NCBI GenBank assembly: GCA_003255065.1 | Contig: QAOA01002849.1 | Location: 483,246-547,245 of the forward strand | Source of the DNA: Cercis canadensis | Lineage: Eukaryota; Streptophyta; Magnoliopsida; Fabales; Fabaceae | DNA length: 64,000 bases | Direction: 5' to 3' | Translations under genes and position numbers: made by a program | In this document: in pieces, positions 12,188 through 24,299 of the stretch | Layout of the letters: each line of letters begins with the position of its first letter | Numbering within the stretch: the first letter of the stretch is position 1 | Notes under the pieces: generated by a model | The model's database searches: none | Told to the model about the DNA's origin: nothing | Seen by the model: only the letters and a program-made list of their open reading frames with translations

Positions 12188-15100
12188 ATCCATCCCTTAA
12201 ATTGAAATGATTCAAATATTCAGTTTAAAGAATTTCAATACTGCATAGCTCATCCTTTACAATGAATTATCCATAGAGCAGACTTTTAGTAACTCTCTTA
12301 ACTTTGCAAACATTGCCAACTTGAGGGGCTTGGTCATTATGTCAGCAATCTGGTCTTCACTTCTGCAGTAGATGAGATCAATTCCGCCATCCCTTGTAAG
12401 ATCACGTAAAAAATGATACTTCACGTCTATATGTTTGCTTCACCCATGGAAAATTGGATTTCTGGAGAGTTTGATTGTAGGACTGTTGTCACAAAACATT
12501 GGAGTGGGTTCTTATTGATTGGAGTGAGGCTCTTCAAGAATTCTCCTCAACTAAATAGCTTGACAAGCACATGCAGTTGTAGCTACAAACTTAGCTTCAG
12601 TAGTTGATAAAGTGACAATTGGTTGTTTATTTGAACATCACGAAACAGCTAGTGAACCCATCATGGATACATAACCAGATGTACTATTTTTATCATCAAA
12701 ATCACCTACATAGTCACTATCAGTAAAACCAAGCAAAATTGACTTTTCACATTTCTTGTAGAACAACCCATATTCAATGGTTCCCTTCAAGTATGGAAAA
12801 ATCCTCTTGGCTGCTAGAAGATGCATATTTCTTGGGTGCTCCATGTACCTACTAATGAGACTTACAACATGCATGATATCTAATCTTGTTACTGTCAAAT
12901 ATATCAAACTTCTCACAATTTGCTTGAAAATAGTACTGTTAACCCTTTTTCCTTCAAGATCTTTGATGAGTTTTAGACCCACTTCAGTTAGTGTGTTAAC
13001 TGAATTACAATTCTTCATTTGAAACATGTTTAATATTTCTTGCACATACTTCTTTTGAGAAATAAAAATTTCAGCAGCAGATTGAATTACCTCAATGCCA
13101 ATAAAATAGTGTATCATTCCAAGATCAGACATATCAAATTCCTCCATCATGGACTTCTTAAATTTGACAAACATAGTATTATCATTTCCAGTGTAAATAA
13201 GATCATCCACATACAGGCACACAAAGATCATTTTTCCTTTATTACCAAATTTAATAAAAAGTGTATGCTTATAAGGACATTTTCTAAATCCCTCCTTTAA
13301 AAAATAAGCATCAACACGACTATACCAAGCTTGTGGTGCTTGTTTTAGCCTGTATAATGCCTTTTTTAGCTTATAAACCTTATGTTCACTTCCAAGTTTT
13401 ACATAATCAGGAGGTTGATCAATAAATACATGTTCTTGTAGATCACCATGCAAAAATGTTGATTTCACATCCAATTGGAAGATATGCCATGAATTTTGAG
13501 CAACCATAGCGATCATCAGTCTAATGGTGTAATGTCTTGCAACAGGAGCAAAAACTTCTTTATAATCCACCTCAAACTCTTGCTTGTAACCTTTAGCTAC
13601 TAAGCGTGCTTTGTACTTGTCAATTTCGCCGTTCTCCTTTAATTTTGTTTTGTACACCCACTTGACACCAATTGTCTTGTGCCATCTTGGCAGTTCAGTC
13701 AACTCCCAAGTATTATTCTTTTCAATTGTTGCAATTTCTTCATCAATTGCCTTATGCCATTTTGATTCTTTCACAACCGCTTCAAAAGTGGTAGGATCAC
13801 AATCTAAAAATAGAGCAAAATATGTGTGTGACTCTTCTTCTGATTCATCAGAATTAGTTACCTCATAATCAATTATCCATGCAGACCTTTTCTTTTGTCG
13901 TTGAGGTCTTTGTTCTGCAGCTGCTTCATTTACGAGCAGACTTTGAATAGAATTTTGAGTGATTGGCACTGGTTGTTGCACTGCCTCCATAGGTTGCTGC
14001 TGCCTTTTATCTTCATTTTCTCCATCAAAATTTGCCGATATTTATCTTTTAACACCATTCTCACTCCATGGCCAGGTCTGATCTTTATAAAAAATAACGT
14101 CATAACTAATAACAACTTTCTTGGTGCTAGGATTGTAAAGTTTGTAAGCTTTAGATTGAGCACTAACACCAAGAAAGATGCATTTTTCTCCCTTGTCATC
14201 TAGTTTTTTCCTTCTTTGGTCTGGAATATGGGCATAAACAACACACCCAAAGATTCTGAAATGATCTACTGCTAGCCTTTGTCCGCTTCATGCTTCTTCT
14301 GGTGTCATATTTTGAACAGCAATGTGGGACTTCGATTCAAAATATGAATACTCCAATGTACTGCCTGGGGCCAGAAATCTTTTGGAATGTCATTTTTTGT
14401 CAAAAGGCTTCGTATCACATTTAGAATGATATGATTCTTCCTTTCGCAAACTCCATTTTTTTAAGGCGTATAAGCTGTTGTAAGTTGCCTCTTAATGCCA
14501 TGGGTCTCACAAAAATTTACAAATTCATGTGAGTTATATTTTCCTCCACGATTAGTGCGAAGTACTTTTATTTGGCTATTAGCTTCTTTTTCAACCAGCG
14601 CTTTATAATTTTTAAAGGTTGCAAAAGCTTTTGATTTCTCTTGCAAAAAATACACACGTGTTTTTCGGCTAAAATCTTCAATGAATGTGATTATGTATCT
14701 TTTACCTCCATTGGAAGATGAATTTATTGGCTCGTAAATGTCAGAATGGACAAGCTCTAATTGGTTCTTTGCTTCCATGAATTTTCATGTGGAAATTGAT
14801 TTCGATGTTGTTTGCTAACAACACATTCTTCATAAACTTTAGAGGGAGCTATAATTTGAGGAAGACTAGACACCAAAATTTAGGTGACCATAACGAAAAT
14901 GCCATAGCCATGCAGCATCGTTCAATTTTGTTGAGAAGCAAGAATGAGTGTGTTGTGAAGATAAAACAGGAACATACGATTCGCTGTCATGTTAACTTAA
15001 GCAATTAAGCCCATATTCACATCTTGTATTCGACATACTCCATCTTTGATAGAAATCTCATACCCCTTTTCTTGCAACTGACCAACACTAAGCAAGTTGG

Positions 15101-16449
15101 TCTTTAAGCCTGGAACAAAAAGAACATTTAAGATGGTTTGAGTAGAATTTCCTTTGGTTTGAATTGACACCCTTCCTTTTCTCATAACTGAGACTCTAGA
15201 ATTGTCACCAAACTTCACATTATTGCGAAATGACTCATCCAAATCAAAGAATGCAGACTTGTCTCCACACATATGATTATTGTAGCCTGCGTCTAAGTAC
15301 TATAAATTTTTGTTGGTTTCCTCCTTTGCATGACAAACCATTAACAAGGATACTTCTTCTTCCTTTTCCACAAGATTAGACATCTCTCCATGTTGTCTAT
15401 TCAGATTAGTTCGGCATTCAGACTTGTAATGACCAAACCGATGACATTTGTAGCACTCCACATTGGACTTGTCTTCTGATCTTGGTTTATAAGTATTCAA
15501 ATGGTGGCCTTCTCGTGCTCTTCCTTGAAATTGATTATCTTGGTATTGGTTTCCTCGATCATTATTTGCTCTGCCTCTGCCTCTATTGCTTCGACCTCCT
15601 CTTTCACTACTCACACCTTTGTTGCCTCGACCTCTGCCTTTACCACGTCCTCTATCTCCTTTTGGTGTTGGGAAATTTTCTGTTGAAGCTTTCAAAGCTT
15701 GCTCCTCTTTCTCCTGCTTGTTGACTTTACTCTTATGAACCAACAAAAAACTTTGCAGTTCATCAATTGAAAGTTCATTAGTATCATTAGATTCTTCTAT
15801 GGAACAAGTAACAAAATTAAATTTTGGTGTCATGGATCGAAGAATCTTCTCTACTATGATCACGTCCTCCATCTTGTCATCGTGGATTCGCATCTTGTTA
15901 GCGATCACCATTGTTCGAGAGAAAGAATTTGTAACTGATTCTCCCGACTTCATTCGAAGTGTTTTGAACTCCGTATGAAGTGCTTGAAGTTGCTACCTCT
16001 TTGCCCTTGTGTGATACCTTGGTACTTCTTTCTCATGGAATCCTAAATATCTTTGGAGGTGTCCTTGCAAATAATTGTTTCTAAGATTGAACGGTCAATA
16101 GCTTGGAAGAGATAGTTTTTTGCCTTCAAGTCTTTCAACTTCTGTGCATCTAGCTCTGCTTTTTGTGCATTTATCAAAATGACTCATTCTCTTGGTTCTT
16201 GTATGCCACCTTCGACAATCGGCCAATATTCTTTTGACCTTAAGAAATTCTCCATCCACATGCTCCAATGATCATAGTGACCATCAAGGCGTGGAATTGC
16301 AGGTGGAACAAAAATTTCTGAAGCCATCGTTCACTGCTTCTGTTGAGAAAGGAACAAAGTTGTTGCTCTACCTTTATATGTCTCATGTACTCTCCCTCTC
16401 TTTTTGGCTCACTCAATTTCTCATGTCCGAACCATTGCTCTGATACCAC

Positions 16450-16791
16450 TGTTATGCAATTAAGGAAAGAAAGAACTAAAGCAGAGGGAATAACACAATG
16501 AAAGAAAATGATGGACTATCGTACATGGTTTCATTAATCATGAGCCTTTATATAGGCAAATACACAATCAGTAAAACAAAATAATAGGAACAATTAAATT
16601 CACTACTTTAACCACTACCCATAATTTTCCAACGGTTAAAATAAAGGCTCAAAGCATGAACCCACTAACAATACAAAACCATCAAACTCCTATAGACTAG
16701 GTAAAAGCTAAAAACTAGGACACGTACTACACTATACTAATAACAAACTCATGTTGACCAGGACAATGACTTAATAATAATATTTTCAACA
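16450..16791 (-). repeat. 5' LTR of the copia element
   Basis: 342 bp, TG...CA. It is immediately followed on the minus strand by the TGGTATCAGAGC primer-binding site, which fixes the orientation of the element. Confidence 0.92.
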
Positions 16792-16958
16792 GGGCAGGTG
16801 GGGCAAGCTGCCCGTCTTGACAGCTCCACACAATAAGAGAGGCATTAAAGGTCTCTTGCAAAATGTAACTTTAGCTATTTAGTCAATTATTTAAAGTAAA
16901 GAAAAACACAAAAAAAAATAGAAACAGGAGCACAAGATTCTGATTTATTTTTTTCATC

Positions 16959-16966
16959 TATATAAA
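16959..16966 (+). promoter_or_regulatory. TATA box of the EF-hand gene
   Basis: TATATAAA lies about 95 bases upstream of the ATG at 17060, at the spacing expected for a short 5' leader. Confidence 0.6.
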
Positions 16967-17059
16967 CCTCAACAAAGTGACAACAGACCCTCAATTCCTG
17001 ATCGCCTAACTCAACTATCCTAGAAGAAAATATCTAAAGCTCAATATCCCCGTTTTAAC

Positions 17060-19735
17060 ATGTCTGGATACCCCAACCAGCCTTCCGGCTACGGATACGG
17101 CGCACCGCCGCACGGCAAACCGTATGGCGCACCATCTCCTGGGCAACCCTACTCCGCCAACCCTTACGGCGCAGCTCCGCCACCTCACGGCACAGCCCCG
17201 CCACCTCACGGCCAAAGCAACCCTTACGTGCCGGTAGCAGCTCCTTACGGTGCCCCCTACTCAACTTCTTCGGGGCACAAACCCTCGAGTGATCCTCATT
17301 CCCAATCCCACGGCAGTGGCTACCCGCCGTCGTCGACTCCTCCGTACGCCAGTCCCTTTGCGTCGCTGGTCCCCTCGGCGTTCCCTCCTGGCACCGATCC
17401 CAATGTGGTTGCGTGCTTTCAAATTGCGGACCAGGACGGTAGTGGATTGATCGATGACAATGAATTGCAGAGGGCGCTTTCTTCTTACAATCAGAGCTTC
17501 AGTTTGAGGACTGTTCATCTTCTCATGTATCATTTTACCAATACCAACACCAGGAAAATAGGTAATTCTTTCTCTTCACACTTCTCTATTTTTTTTCTTT
17601 TGATTGATTTTGCAATGGAATTCGGATTGGGAAAATTAGGTTCCTTCTTAATAGTTTTCCACTTTTCCTCTAAATTACGGTGGAGGAAAAAAAATTTCCG
17701 GCGTGTGGTGTTAAATTTAGCGGCGTCGCCGCCATAGGACATCGGACTTGACAATCACTGGTGGATGTCGGTAGCCGGTGGATCACTGTTTGACTTGTGG
17801 CACTTGGACACTCATACAACTCAATGCCCTTAGTGCCCTTTTAATTAGACTGTTTTTCTTTTGAACCTTAGAAGCGAAATTTTTGTTATATTTGGTCACC
17901 TGCTCCATTGATTGGGTTATCGACGTGGACTCAAAAAGGGGATGGGAAATGCAAATACCTGTCCTCATTATTTTGCGCGTTGTCTATTTCCGCTGCTGGG
18001 GAAAGGGTCCTGGTTTTGGAGAGAGATAAGCGGGGCTTGCATGTGAATTTCGGGGTTCAATTTTGACTTTTGTGGGGACGACCCATGTCATGGCCGTTGG
18101 TTCTGTGTGTTTTTTACATTATCCGCAAGATCTACCGTAACGGGGTTTGTTACGTTAAAACGGACGCGCATGGTTCCGGCTTCTCAGCTGGTTTTGAAAT
18201 TTTCTATTCACATATGTCCTTTTTGGTCTATCTATTTTAATTATATTATTAGTTTTTTATTTTTATTTTTAGAGACACAATGAGAAATTTATCTCTTTTT
18301 TTTGTCCTCAATAAAATTTGAATTTACTTTTATAACAGATTCATACCTAGCTCTAACTCGTACATACTTTTGTTATAACAAAAAGTTCCTAGTTTTAGAA
18401 TTATACTTTTCGATGGCTATCATTTGCTTAATCAGTGAACTATATAGAAACTTGTAATTATAAAATTTGAAAACAATGTGTGTATGTACAGAAAATTCAA
18501 AGTTAAAGGAAGTATTATTGCATTTTATCCTGATTTTCCCCGAGAGTTGAAACCGGTTTTTGTTTTTGTTACGAAGAACTAAAACCAACTAATTTGTTTT
18601 ATCCTGATTTACATGTACACCATTGAATGTGGCCCAAGTCCCCATATTATGTAATTTTTTTGATACATCCCTTATTGTGCTATTTGCTTATCTGGTTATT
18701 TAAACCTTTTTGACTTGTTCACGCTTTGGATTTTGGACATCTTAATGCAGGACCCAAGGAATTCACTTCTCTGTTTTACAGTCTTCAGAACTGGAGGGTA
18801 ATTTCTATTGATTTTTTAATCTCAATTTGGTAATTATATGTCTCTTTTACCCATTTTCTAACTTGTTATTGCTTCAGTCAATTTTCGAGAGGTCTGATAA
18901 GGACAGGAGTGGGAGAATTGATTCATCTGAGTTGCGAGATGCTCTACTGAGTATGGGGTTTGCTGTTCCACCTATGGTATTGGATTTGCTTGTCTCCAAG
19001 TTTGACAAAACCGGTGGAAGAAGCAAGGCTATAGAATATGACAACTTTATCGAGTATGATTCTCCTACTCTTATTCTACTCTTTTGTTGATAAGTATCAT
19101 GCTTGAGAAATTTTGTATATTTTTTTTTATTGCTGACTCTTTTCTATTTCCTTGTTTGCAAATACAGGTGCTGTCTTACTGTTAAGGTGAGCGTCCATGT
19201 CACTGTGAATTATTATTTTATCTGTTTTTGCGATTAAAATTACATCGTATCAGTCTTATTTGCGATTAAGAATGCATCAAACCATGCTGTAGCAGGGCTC
19301 CGGGAAAAGACTAATATAGTAACAGCATTGCTGACCTTTTCGAGTACATGGGATTTAGGCGGTTATATATAGGAGCTTTTGAAAAATGTTGCATGTTAGC
19401 TGTTGAGATTTTTGTGTTGAATAGTAAAAGGAGCTACTTTTAATGGACTAGTGACCAATACTATATGCACTAGTTTGGTTAATACTTTGAACGGCACCCA
19501 AATGCCTGAAACACGCATATTGAACTTCCAAACTGTTTTTTAAACGGTTTATGTTGATACCATGGAGAGTATTTCTATTTTCCTTATGGGGAATAAAAAA
19601 AATTCTGACTTTTAATCACGTGTCTTGCAGGGACTAACTGAGAAATTCAAGGAGAAGGATACTGCGTATTCTGGCTCTGCAAATTTCACCTATGAGTCTT
19701 TTATGCTGACTGTTCTGCCATTCCTGATCGCATAG
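17060..19735 (+). CDS. Penta-EF-hand calcium-binding protein, CML48/49/50-like
   Basis: Exons at 17060-17561, 18751-18797, 18878-19053, 19168-19186 and 19631-19735 join in frame to 282 residues. Residues 1-110 are a Pro/Gly/Tyr-rich region (MSGYPNQPSGYGYGAPP...), typical of ALG-2/sorcin-type penta-EF-hand proteins. The first canonical calcium loop is D124-E135 (DQDGSGLIDDNE). A second lies at D190-E201 (DKDRSGRIDSSE). Later loops such as FDKTGGRSKAIEYD are degenerate. The tail ends TYESFMLTVLPFLIA, matching my memory of Arabidopsis CML49/CML50. The likely role is Ca2+-dependent protein or membrane interaction in the cytosol; the exact paralogue cannot be fixed. A 64-bp tandem duplication lies just downstream of the stop. 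The frame at 17562-17737 beyond the first donor is intron read-through, not coding. Confidence 0.93.
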
Positions 19736-19783
19736 GAAAGTGACGGTCTTTGCTCGGTTGCCCATGTAAATGGTCTAACTGTA

Positions 19784-19911
19784 TTTGGGTTTTAAAATGT
19801 ATGTAGTTGAATTGTTGGAGTTTGTTAGTTTTGTTGTTGTAGCTGGATTTGGGTTTTAAAATGTATGTAGTTGAATTGCTGGAGTTTGTTAGCTTTGTTG
19901 CTGTACTGGTA
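19784..19911 (+). repeat. 64-bp tandem duplication downstream of the EF-hand gene
   Basis: Two copies, 19784-19847 and 19848-19911, both start TTTGGGTTTTAAAATGTATG and differ at a few positions, probably within the 3' UTR. Confidence 0.85.
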
Positions 19912-20925
19912 TGTCTTGTGGTTTAGCCATGGAGAAGGATCTACCTTTTTACTTAATTGCCTATGTTGAGGTTATCATTTTTTTCCTTTCCAATTGCACG
20001 TATCCCACTGGTGCATGAATTCATCTTGTGCGCGATTGTTCTGGGACCTCAACCCTGGGAATTAAGCATAGCTGATACTTGCACAATTTTATATTTACAT
20101 GTATATGTACCGTCTTGGGCTGTAGTGTTGTTTTTTTTATATTTTTTTTTATTCTTTTTAGTGCCAAAGAGAAAAACAAAGAAAACTTGTACTCTCAAAA
20201 GGAGAGTGCAATAAATATCAGAATAGAAGCTGGAGGAGGCTGCTCCCACAACTAGAAATCTTTATGCTGCGACGAACCAAGCTTGGTTAAGGTATCAGCA
20301 GAACTCTCTCATTTTAAGATTTTTCTAACAAATATGATGTTGGTCCCCGGCGTCACTTTTGGTCCTTTTTCATAAACGGTCTACCCATTTTACCTCAGCT
20401 TTGTATGTAAGCTGAATGTCATCTTTTTTCTTTTTGGCTAAGGAAACTTCACCACATTTTAATTTTGTGCAATGAGGTCACTGTTAACCTCCCTAGTCCC
20501 TACAGTACGTTACAGCCTAAAAAGAAAAACACTTTCAGACTCGGGTTGAAATTGAAATTCTCTTGGGTGCCTTCAAGGGTCATTTCTTAACCTTCCCTCA
20601 ATCAGAGATATGGTTGAATTGCTTGGTATTAATTTTCTTCAATTTACTTTGAAAAATTTCCATGTTTTGGCAAATTTTTGTTGTTGTTTTAAGTAGCAGG
20701 AAGATTTACGTTCTGTCAATGTTGACTTGGTGTTTGTTCCATTTGACCTTGTATCTCTTTCTGAGGTCTCAAATATGCACGGTTTAGTCAAGTACATATA
20801 AAATAATAGGGAACATGAAGTATAAAACTTCACGGCTTATTTCGCTTTACCAACGAGTCGTATACTTAGAACGTCCATACAAGCAATTCACCTTCCTAAG
20901 TTTCCTCCCCATTTCATACACAAAT
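19912..20925. other. Intergenic region between convergent genes
   Basis: This spacer separates the 3' end of the EF-hand gene from the 3' end of the carbonic anhydrase. Apart from T-rich runs I see no gene, repeat or RNA in it. Confidence 0.6.
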
Positions 20926-23900
20926 TTAAGCAGAACCTCCATTCCCCTTTGGAGTATAGAACCAAACTGGTCTTCCTTTCAATTGCTGTGTTGGCCTTGC
21001 ATTTACCTCAAATCCCTGTAGAACATCAGAATAAATGATAAAAGTCACACAATGCTAACGAATGAGGAACTAAGCAATTTTTTTAGCATTTTATTTTGAT
21101 CCTTCGAGGTATATTATATGCAAGAAGTCAAACAGAAGAGAAATTTAGGGCGAGTTTGGTTGTAGAAAATTTTCCAAGTTTCTCCAACAAAACGTTTGAT
21201 ATAGTATATAGTAGATGCCTACATCATGAACAGCATCTCTAAGTGCATGCACTTGCTCCCTTGAGACTGTCCTCACCTGTAATAGACAACATGGTAAGTT
21301 CAACCAATGGTGGCTAAAAAGTATATTCTAGTTAAGAGAACCATGTGTGAGTATATAACCTTCTTCACTATTGTCCAGATAACACCTTCTGTGCATGGTG
21401 GAACTGTAAGAGAACCTATGTATCTATAGTATTTTCTGCTTCCAAACTTAATGTCTCCTGGGTTAATTATTCCCAGATCTACTTCTTCTTTCTCAATTGA
21501 CTTTATCTTGTGAAACAGCTGCCAGAAAACGATGAGGAAAACAAGAAACATGACAAGAGAAGAATTGAAATTAATCACTTGGTCGCTGATCGTAATCATT
21601 AGTATTACCAGCAACAAATTGGACTCCCATGATTCTGTTTTATCTTTTGACAACTCAATTACATTCAAAAAGTAATATTTTAGATTATTTATCATATTTA
21701 ATGAAGTTCATTTACAGTTTTTGCAATGGTAGAGTTTAGGAACAGCCGTTGCGTTTTTTTAATTATAGGTTGCATAAAAAAATTTAGTCTTTAAGGATCA
21801 TTCTCTGGGCAAAGAAGTCTTAAATATAGAGAGAACTATATTTGTTCAACGAAAAATTTACATATTAGCACATTAACCTTCAAGCATATGCATCAGTGGT
21901 CTATACGGGTTACACACACACACACACACACTATGCTAGAGGTAAATGAAAAGATCACGAAACACCTCAAACCTTTGAAAGTAAGGGATCCCTTCGTCCA
22001 AATTTATACACGATTCCAATAACGGCTATCTCTCCTTTAGAGTTTTGATGAACTATATGCAGTTCCATGTCATACCTGCAAACCAAATTTGAAGAAATCT
22101 AAAATCAAGAGCCACGACAACGGTGGTATTGTCAAGTAGAATCATGGCTAAAGAATTTCCATAGCATTGCATCCTCCTGCAGTAGAATAAGTTAAAGGAA
22201 AAAAGAAGGAAAAACTGACCTTGATCCATTAAATGTGTGCTCTGAAGGTGTATGCCAATGACACTGAACCAGTTTGTAATCAGTCCCATTTATGTTAATC
22301 TTCCCTGCATCCCCCTTCCATTTGACCTACCCAAAACATTAGCATAAATAATAGTTTCAATAAACAAACTTGCATCACAACTCAACTTAACTTACTCTAC
22401 AAGCCCCGTGAATTGAACAACACTAGATCACTTCTTTGTTTTTTTTAAAAAAAAACTGATCATCATCAGTACTTAGACAGTGATAAATATTGAATTATGA
22501 TTAGTGCATCTACGACCCTGTTGAGGAGTTTGTCATTTTAGAATGCCAGAGCATGTTGATTGGTACTTTAAGTTTCTAACATGCATAAGATACAGCTGTG
22601 TATAATAAAGAAAATAAAATGTTGATGAATAAAAAGGATGGATCAATGGTAGCTTACCAGAATGTCATGACCCCTATTCACTATGTTAGCAGGAGCTGGT
22701 TTGTAATCTCTTTTAAGCTTCCCCAGATGAGGAAGCACCTGCACCCTTTCGTTTAGGAGATCAATAGGAGATTGGAGTTTCCCATTCTCACAAATTTTCC
22801 ACTTGGGGTCAATATGCCCCCAATTCTTTGGTCCTTTACCATTTCCTTCTTTGTAGGTAAATGGAGTTTCATCATCTGTGGAAAGAAAGAAAAGGGAGAA
22901 AAAAATCAAAGGCCAAAGTCAATAAGGCAAAAAAGAAGCATTAAGGATTCTAAATAATGGTTTTGGACAACTCAGAATCAGTTAAAAGTGTCTTGCAACC
23001 AAGTTCCAAGAAATTCGAAGCGTCTTTTCTTAACTTATTTTCACTTATTTCGTGCTAAATCCCAACACTTGCATAGGCAGAAAAGCAAAGAATCTTAAAA
23101 TATCAAACATAATCCTGCAATAATGGGTAAAGCGATAAAAATTGTCATTAGACTTGCGTACGTTGTCTTAACTCTGAATGTGTTAAAATTTATTTGAGTA
23201 ACATGAAGTAAAATTGAAAGAGAGAGGGTTGTCTTTTTTCTCAGACAAAACAAAATGGAGGCCACGTGATCTTACTAAACATTTGAAAGAAAAAGATAGA
23301 GGACAACACAAATTATTGTAAAGGCTTCTTCTTTTACTGGTAACTTTCTGAAAGTAATTGATAAAATTAACCTGCATACATAAGCTGAAGATGCTTGCTT
23401 CATTGGAGAGCATGGCCAAAAGAACCACAGTAAGAATAAATCATGGAATGGAGAAATACAGTGAAGAAAATGAATACGATTATGGAGCCCCCATTAATTA
23501 CTTCACTTTATTGTATAAATGAAGCTCAGCTATATACCTGTCTACAAATAAAGTGTAAAGGTATGGTGTGGACTGTGAAATATTTATACAGTACTCATTC
23601 CTCCACATTAGGTGCGTATTAAGCAGAAAACAATCACTATGACGATTACTAAGGTGCTTGACAAGATGAGGGAAACAGAAAAAACAAAGAATGCTAGTTG
23701 CTAATTATTTTGCCATGACTTAGTCCAATATCATAAAAAGATGGTACCTTTGTCATGAAAAGTCTCTGCAGAAGAAATAAATGACAATTTAAGTTCTTCA
23801 AGCTCATGAAACAATTTCAATTGAGAAAGAGGTTGATCAGGTAAGAGATACAAGGTTTTGTGAAGGCAAAGTTGATAACTTTGATACGTGAATCAGTGAA

Positions 23901-24235
23901 TGTGTACAAAACACATGAAAGCAAAGCAAGCTCTTTTCTTTTCTCAAAAAAAGTAAATAATCACAACTTCAATTAAGGAGAAGATCAAGATGCTTTTGTC
24001 TTGGGGTAACATTATCAAATATCAGAACAAAATGGAAATACATGCATATGAATGCCTTAGTGTGTAATCCCTCCCTTATTTTGAACAAAAAGTTTGAGAT
24101 ACATAGAAGAGAGAAAGAGAGAGAGAGCATACCAACTTCAGACGCAGAAGCTGATGATGTGAAGAAGGAAGATGAACAGATAAAGAGGAGAATGAGGACG
24201 AGAGAGAAAGAGTTGGGGTTGGTGGGAGAAGCCAT
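20926..24235 (-). CDS. Alpha-type carbonic anhydrase, secreted
   Basis: The enzyme interconverts CO2 and bicarbonate. Seven exons join to 277 residues: 24133-24235, 22658-22875, 22220-22326, 21973-22075, 21360-21518, 21223-21276, 20926-21015. Exon 1 encodes a signal peptide ([20 protein letters not shown]...), so the product enters the secretory pathway. The three zinc ligands are visible as H130 and H132 ([10 protein letters not shown]) and H149 (ELHIVH). The active-site Thr loop [12 protein letters not shown] is intact, and a partner Cys for the usual disulfide lies in [13 protein letters not shown]. The end [20 protein letters not shown] is typical of nectarin III/ACA proteins. All expected catalytic residues are present, so it should be active. 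Intron 1 is 1.26 kb. The exact member within the plant ACA family is not resolved. Confidence 0.94.
21911..21931. repeat. (CA)n microsatellite
   Basis: About ten CA repeats lie in a carbonic anhydrase intron. Confidence 0.85.
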
Positions 24236-24277
24236 TGGGTGGTGAATCGATGAGTGATAATTGCTAGACAGAATCCG

Positions 24278-24290
24278 TATATATATATAA
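24278..24290 (-). promoter_or_regulatory. TATA-like region of the carbonic anhydrase gene
   Basis: An alternating TATATATATATA tract lies about 45 bases upstream of the ATG at 24235 on the minus strand. It would imply a very short leader; the tract could also be just a microsatellite. Confidence 0.4.
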
Positions 24291-24299
24291 GGGGTAAGT

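Larger units (their letters stand above)
11840..16791 (-). mobile_element. Ty1/copia LTR retrotransposon (fossil)
   Basis: This is a copia element on the minus strand, bounded by LTRs at 16450-16791 (5') and 11840-12187 (3'), both TG...CA on the plus strand. The flanks GAGCA and GGGCA are a near target duplication. The primer-binding site TGGTATCAGAGC abuts the 5' LTR and a purine tract abuts the 3' LTR. In transcript order one finds gag with a CX2CX4HX4C zinc knuckle (about 15300-15953), a protease region (about 15000-15290), an integrase core (about 14460-14780) and reverse transcriptase with the start of RNase H (about 12600-13990). The order integrase before reverse transcriptase defines copia. 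The element is broken, with several interruptions. The LTRs differ at about 6% of positions plus one 6-bp length difference by my count, which suggests an insertion a few million years ago. Confidence 0.93.
11315..16828. mobile_element. hAT-like DNA element, split by a copia insertion
   Basis: The left end reads TAGAGTTGTAAATTTAGG, followed by GGCCCGCCC. The right end, read on the minus strand, is TGGAGCTGTCAAGACGGGC. The ends are imperfect inverted repeats of the TAGAGCTGTCAA type that plant hAT elements often show. Without the inserted retrotransposon (11840-16791) the element is about 560 bp, with no transposase, so it is non-autonomous. The flanks AGAACAAG and ACAATAAG match at 6 of 8 positions if the right boundary is shifted by one base, which is only weak support for a target duplication. 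The superfamily call is tentative. Confidence 0.45.

Noticed and set aside
17015-17264. Long minus-strand open frames opposite the EF-hand gene start
   Set aside because: They are antisense shadows of the Pro/Gly-rich coding exon, which has few stops in any frame.
17562-17737. Extension of the first EF-hand frame past 17561
   Set aside because: A GT donor at 17562, and exact phase continuity with the exon at 18751, show it is intron read-through.
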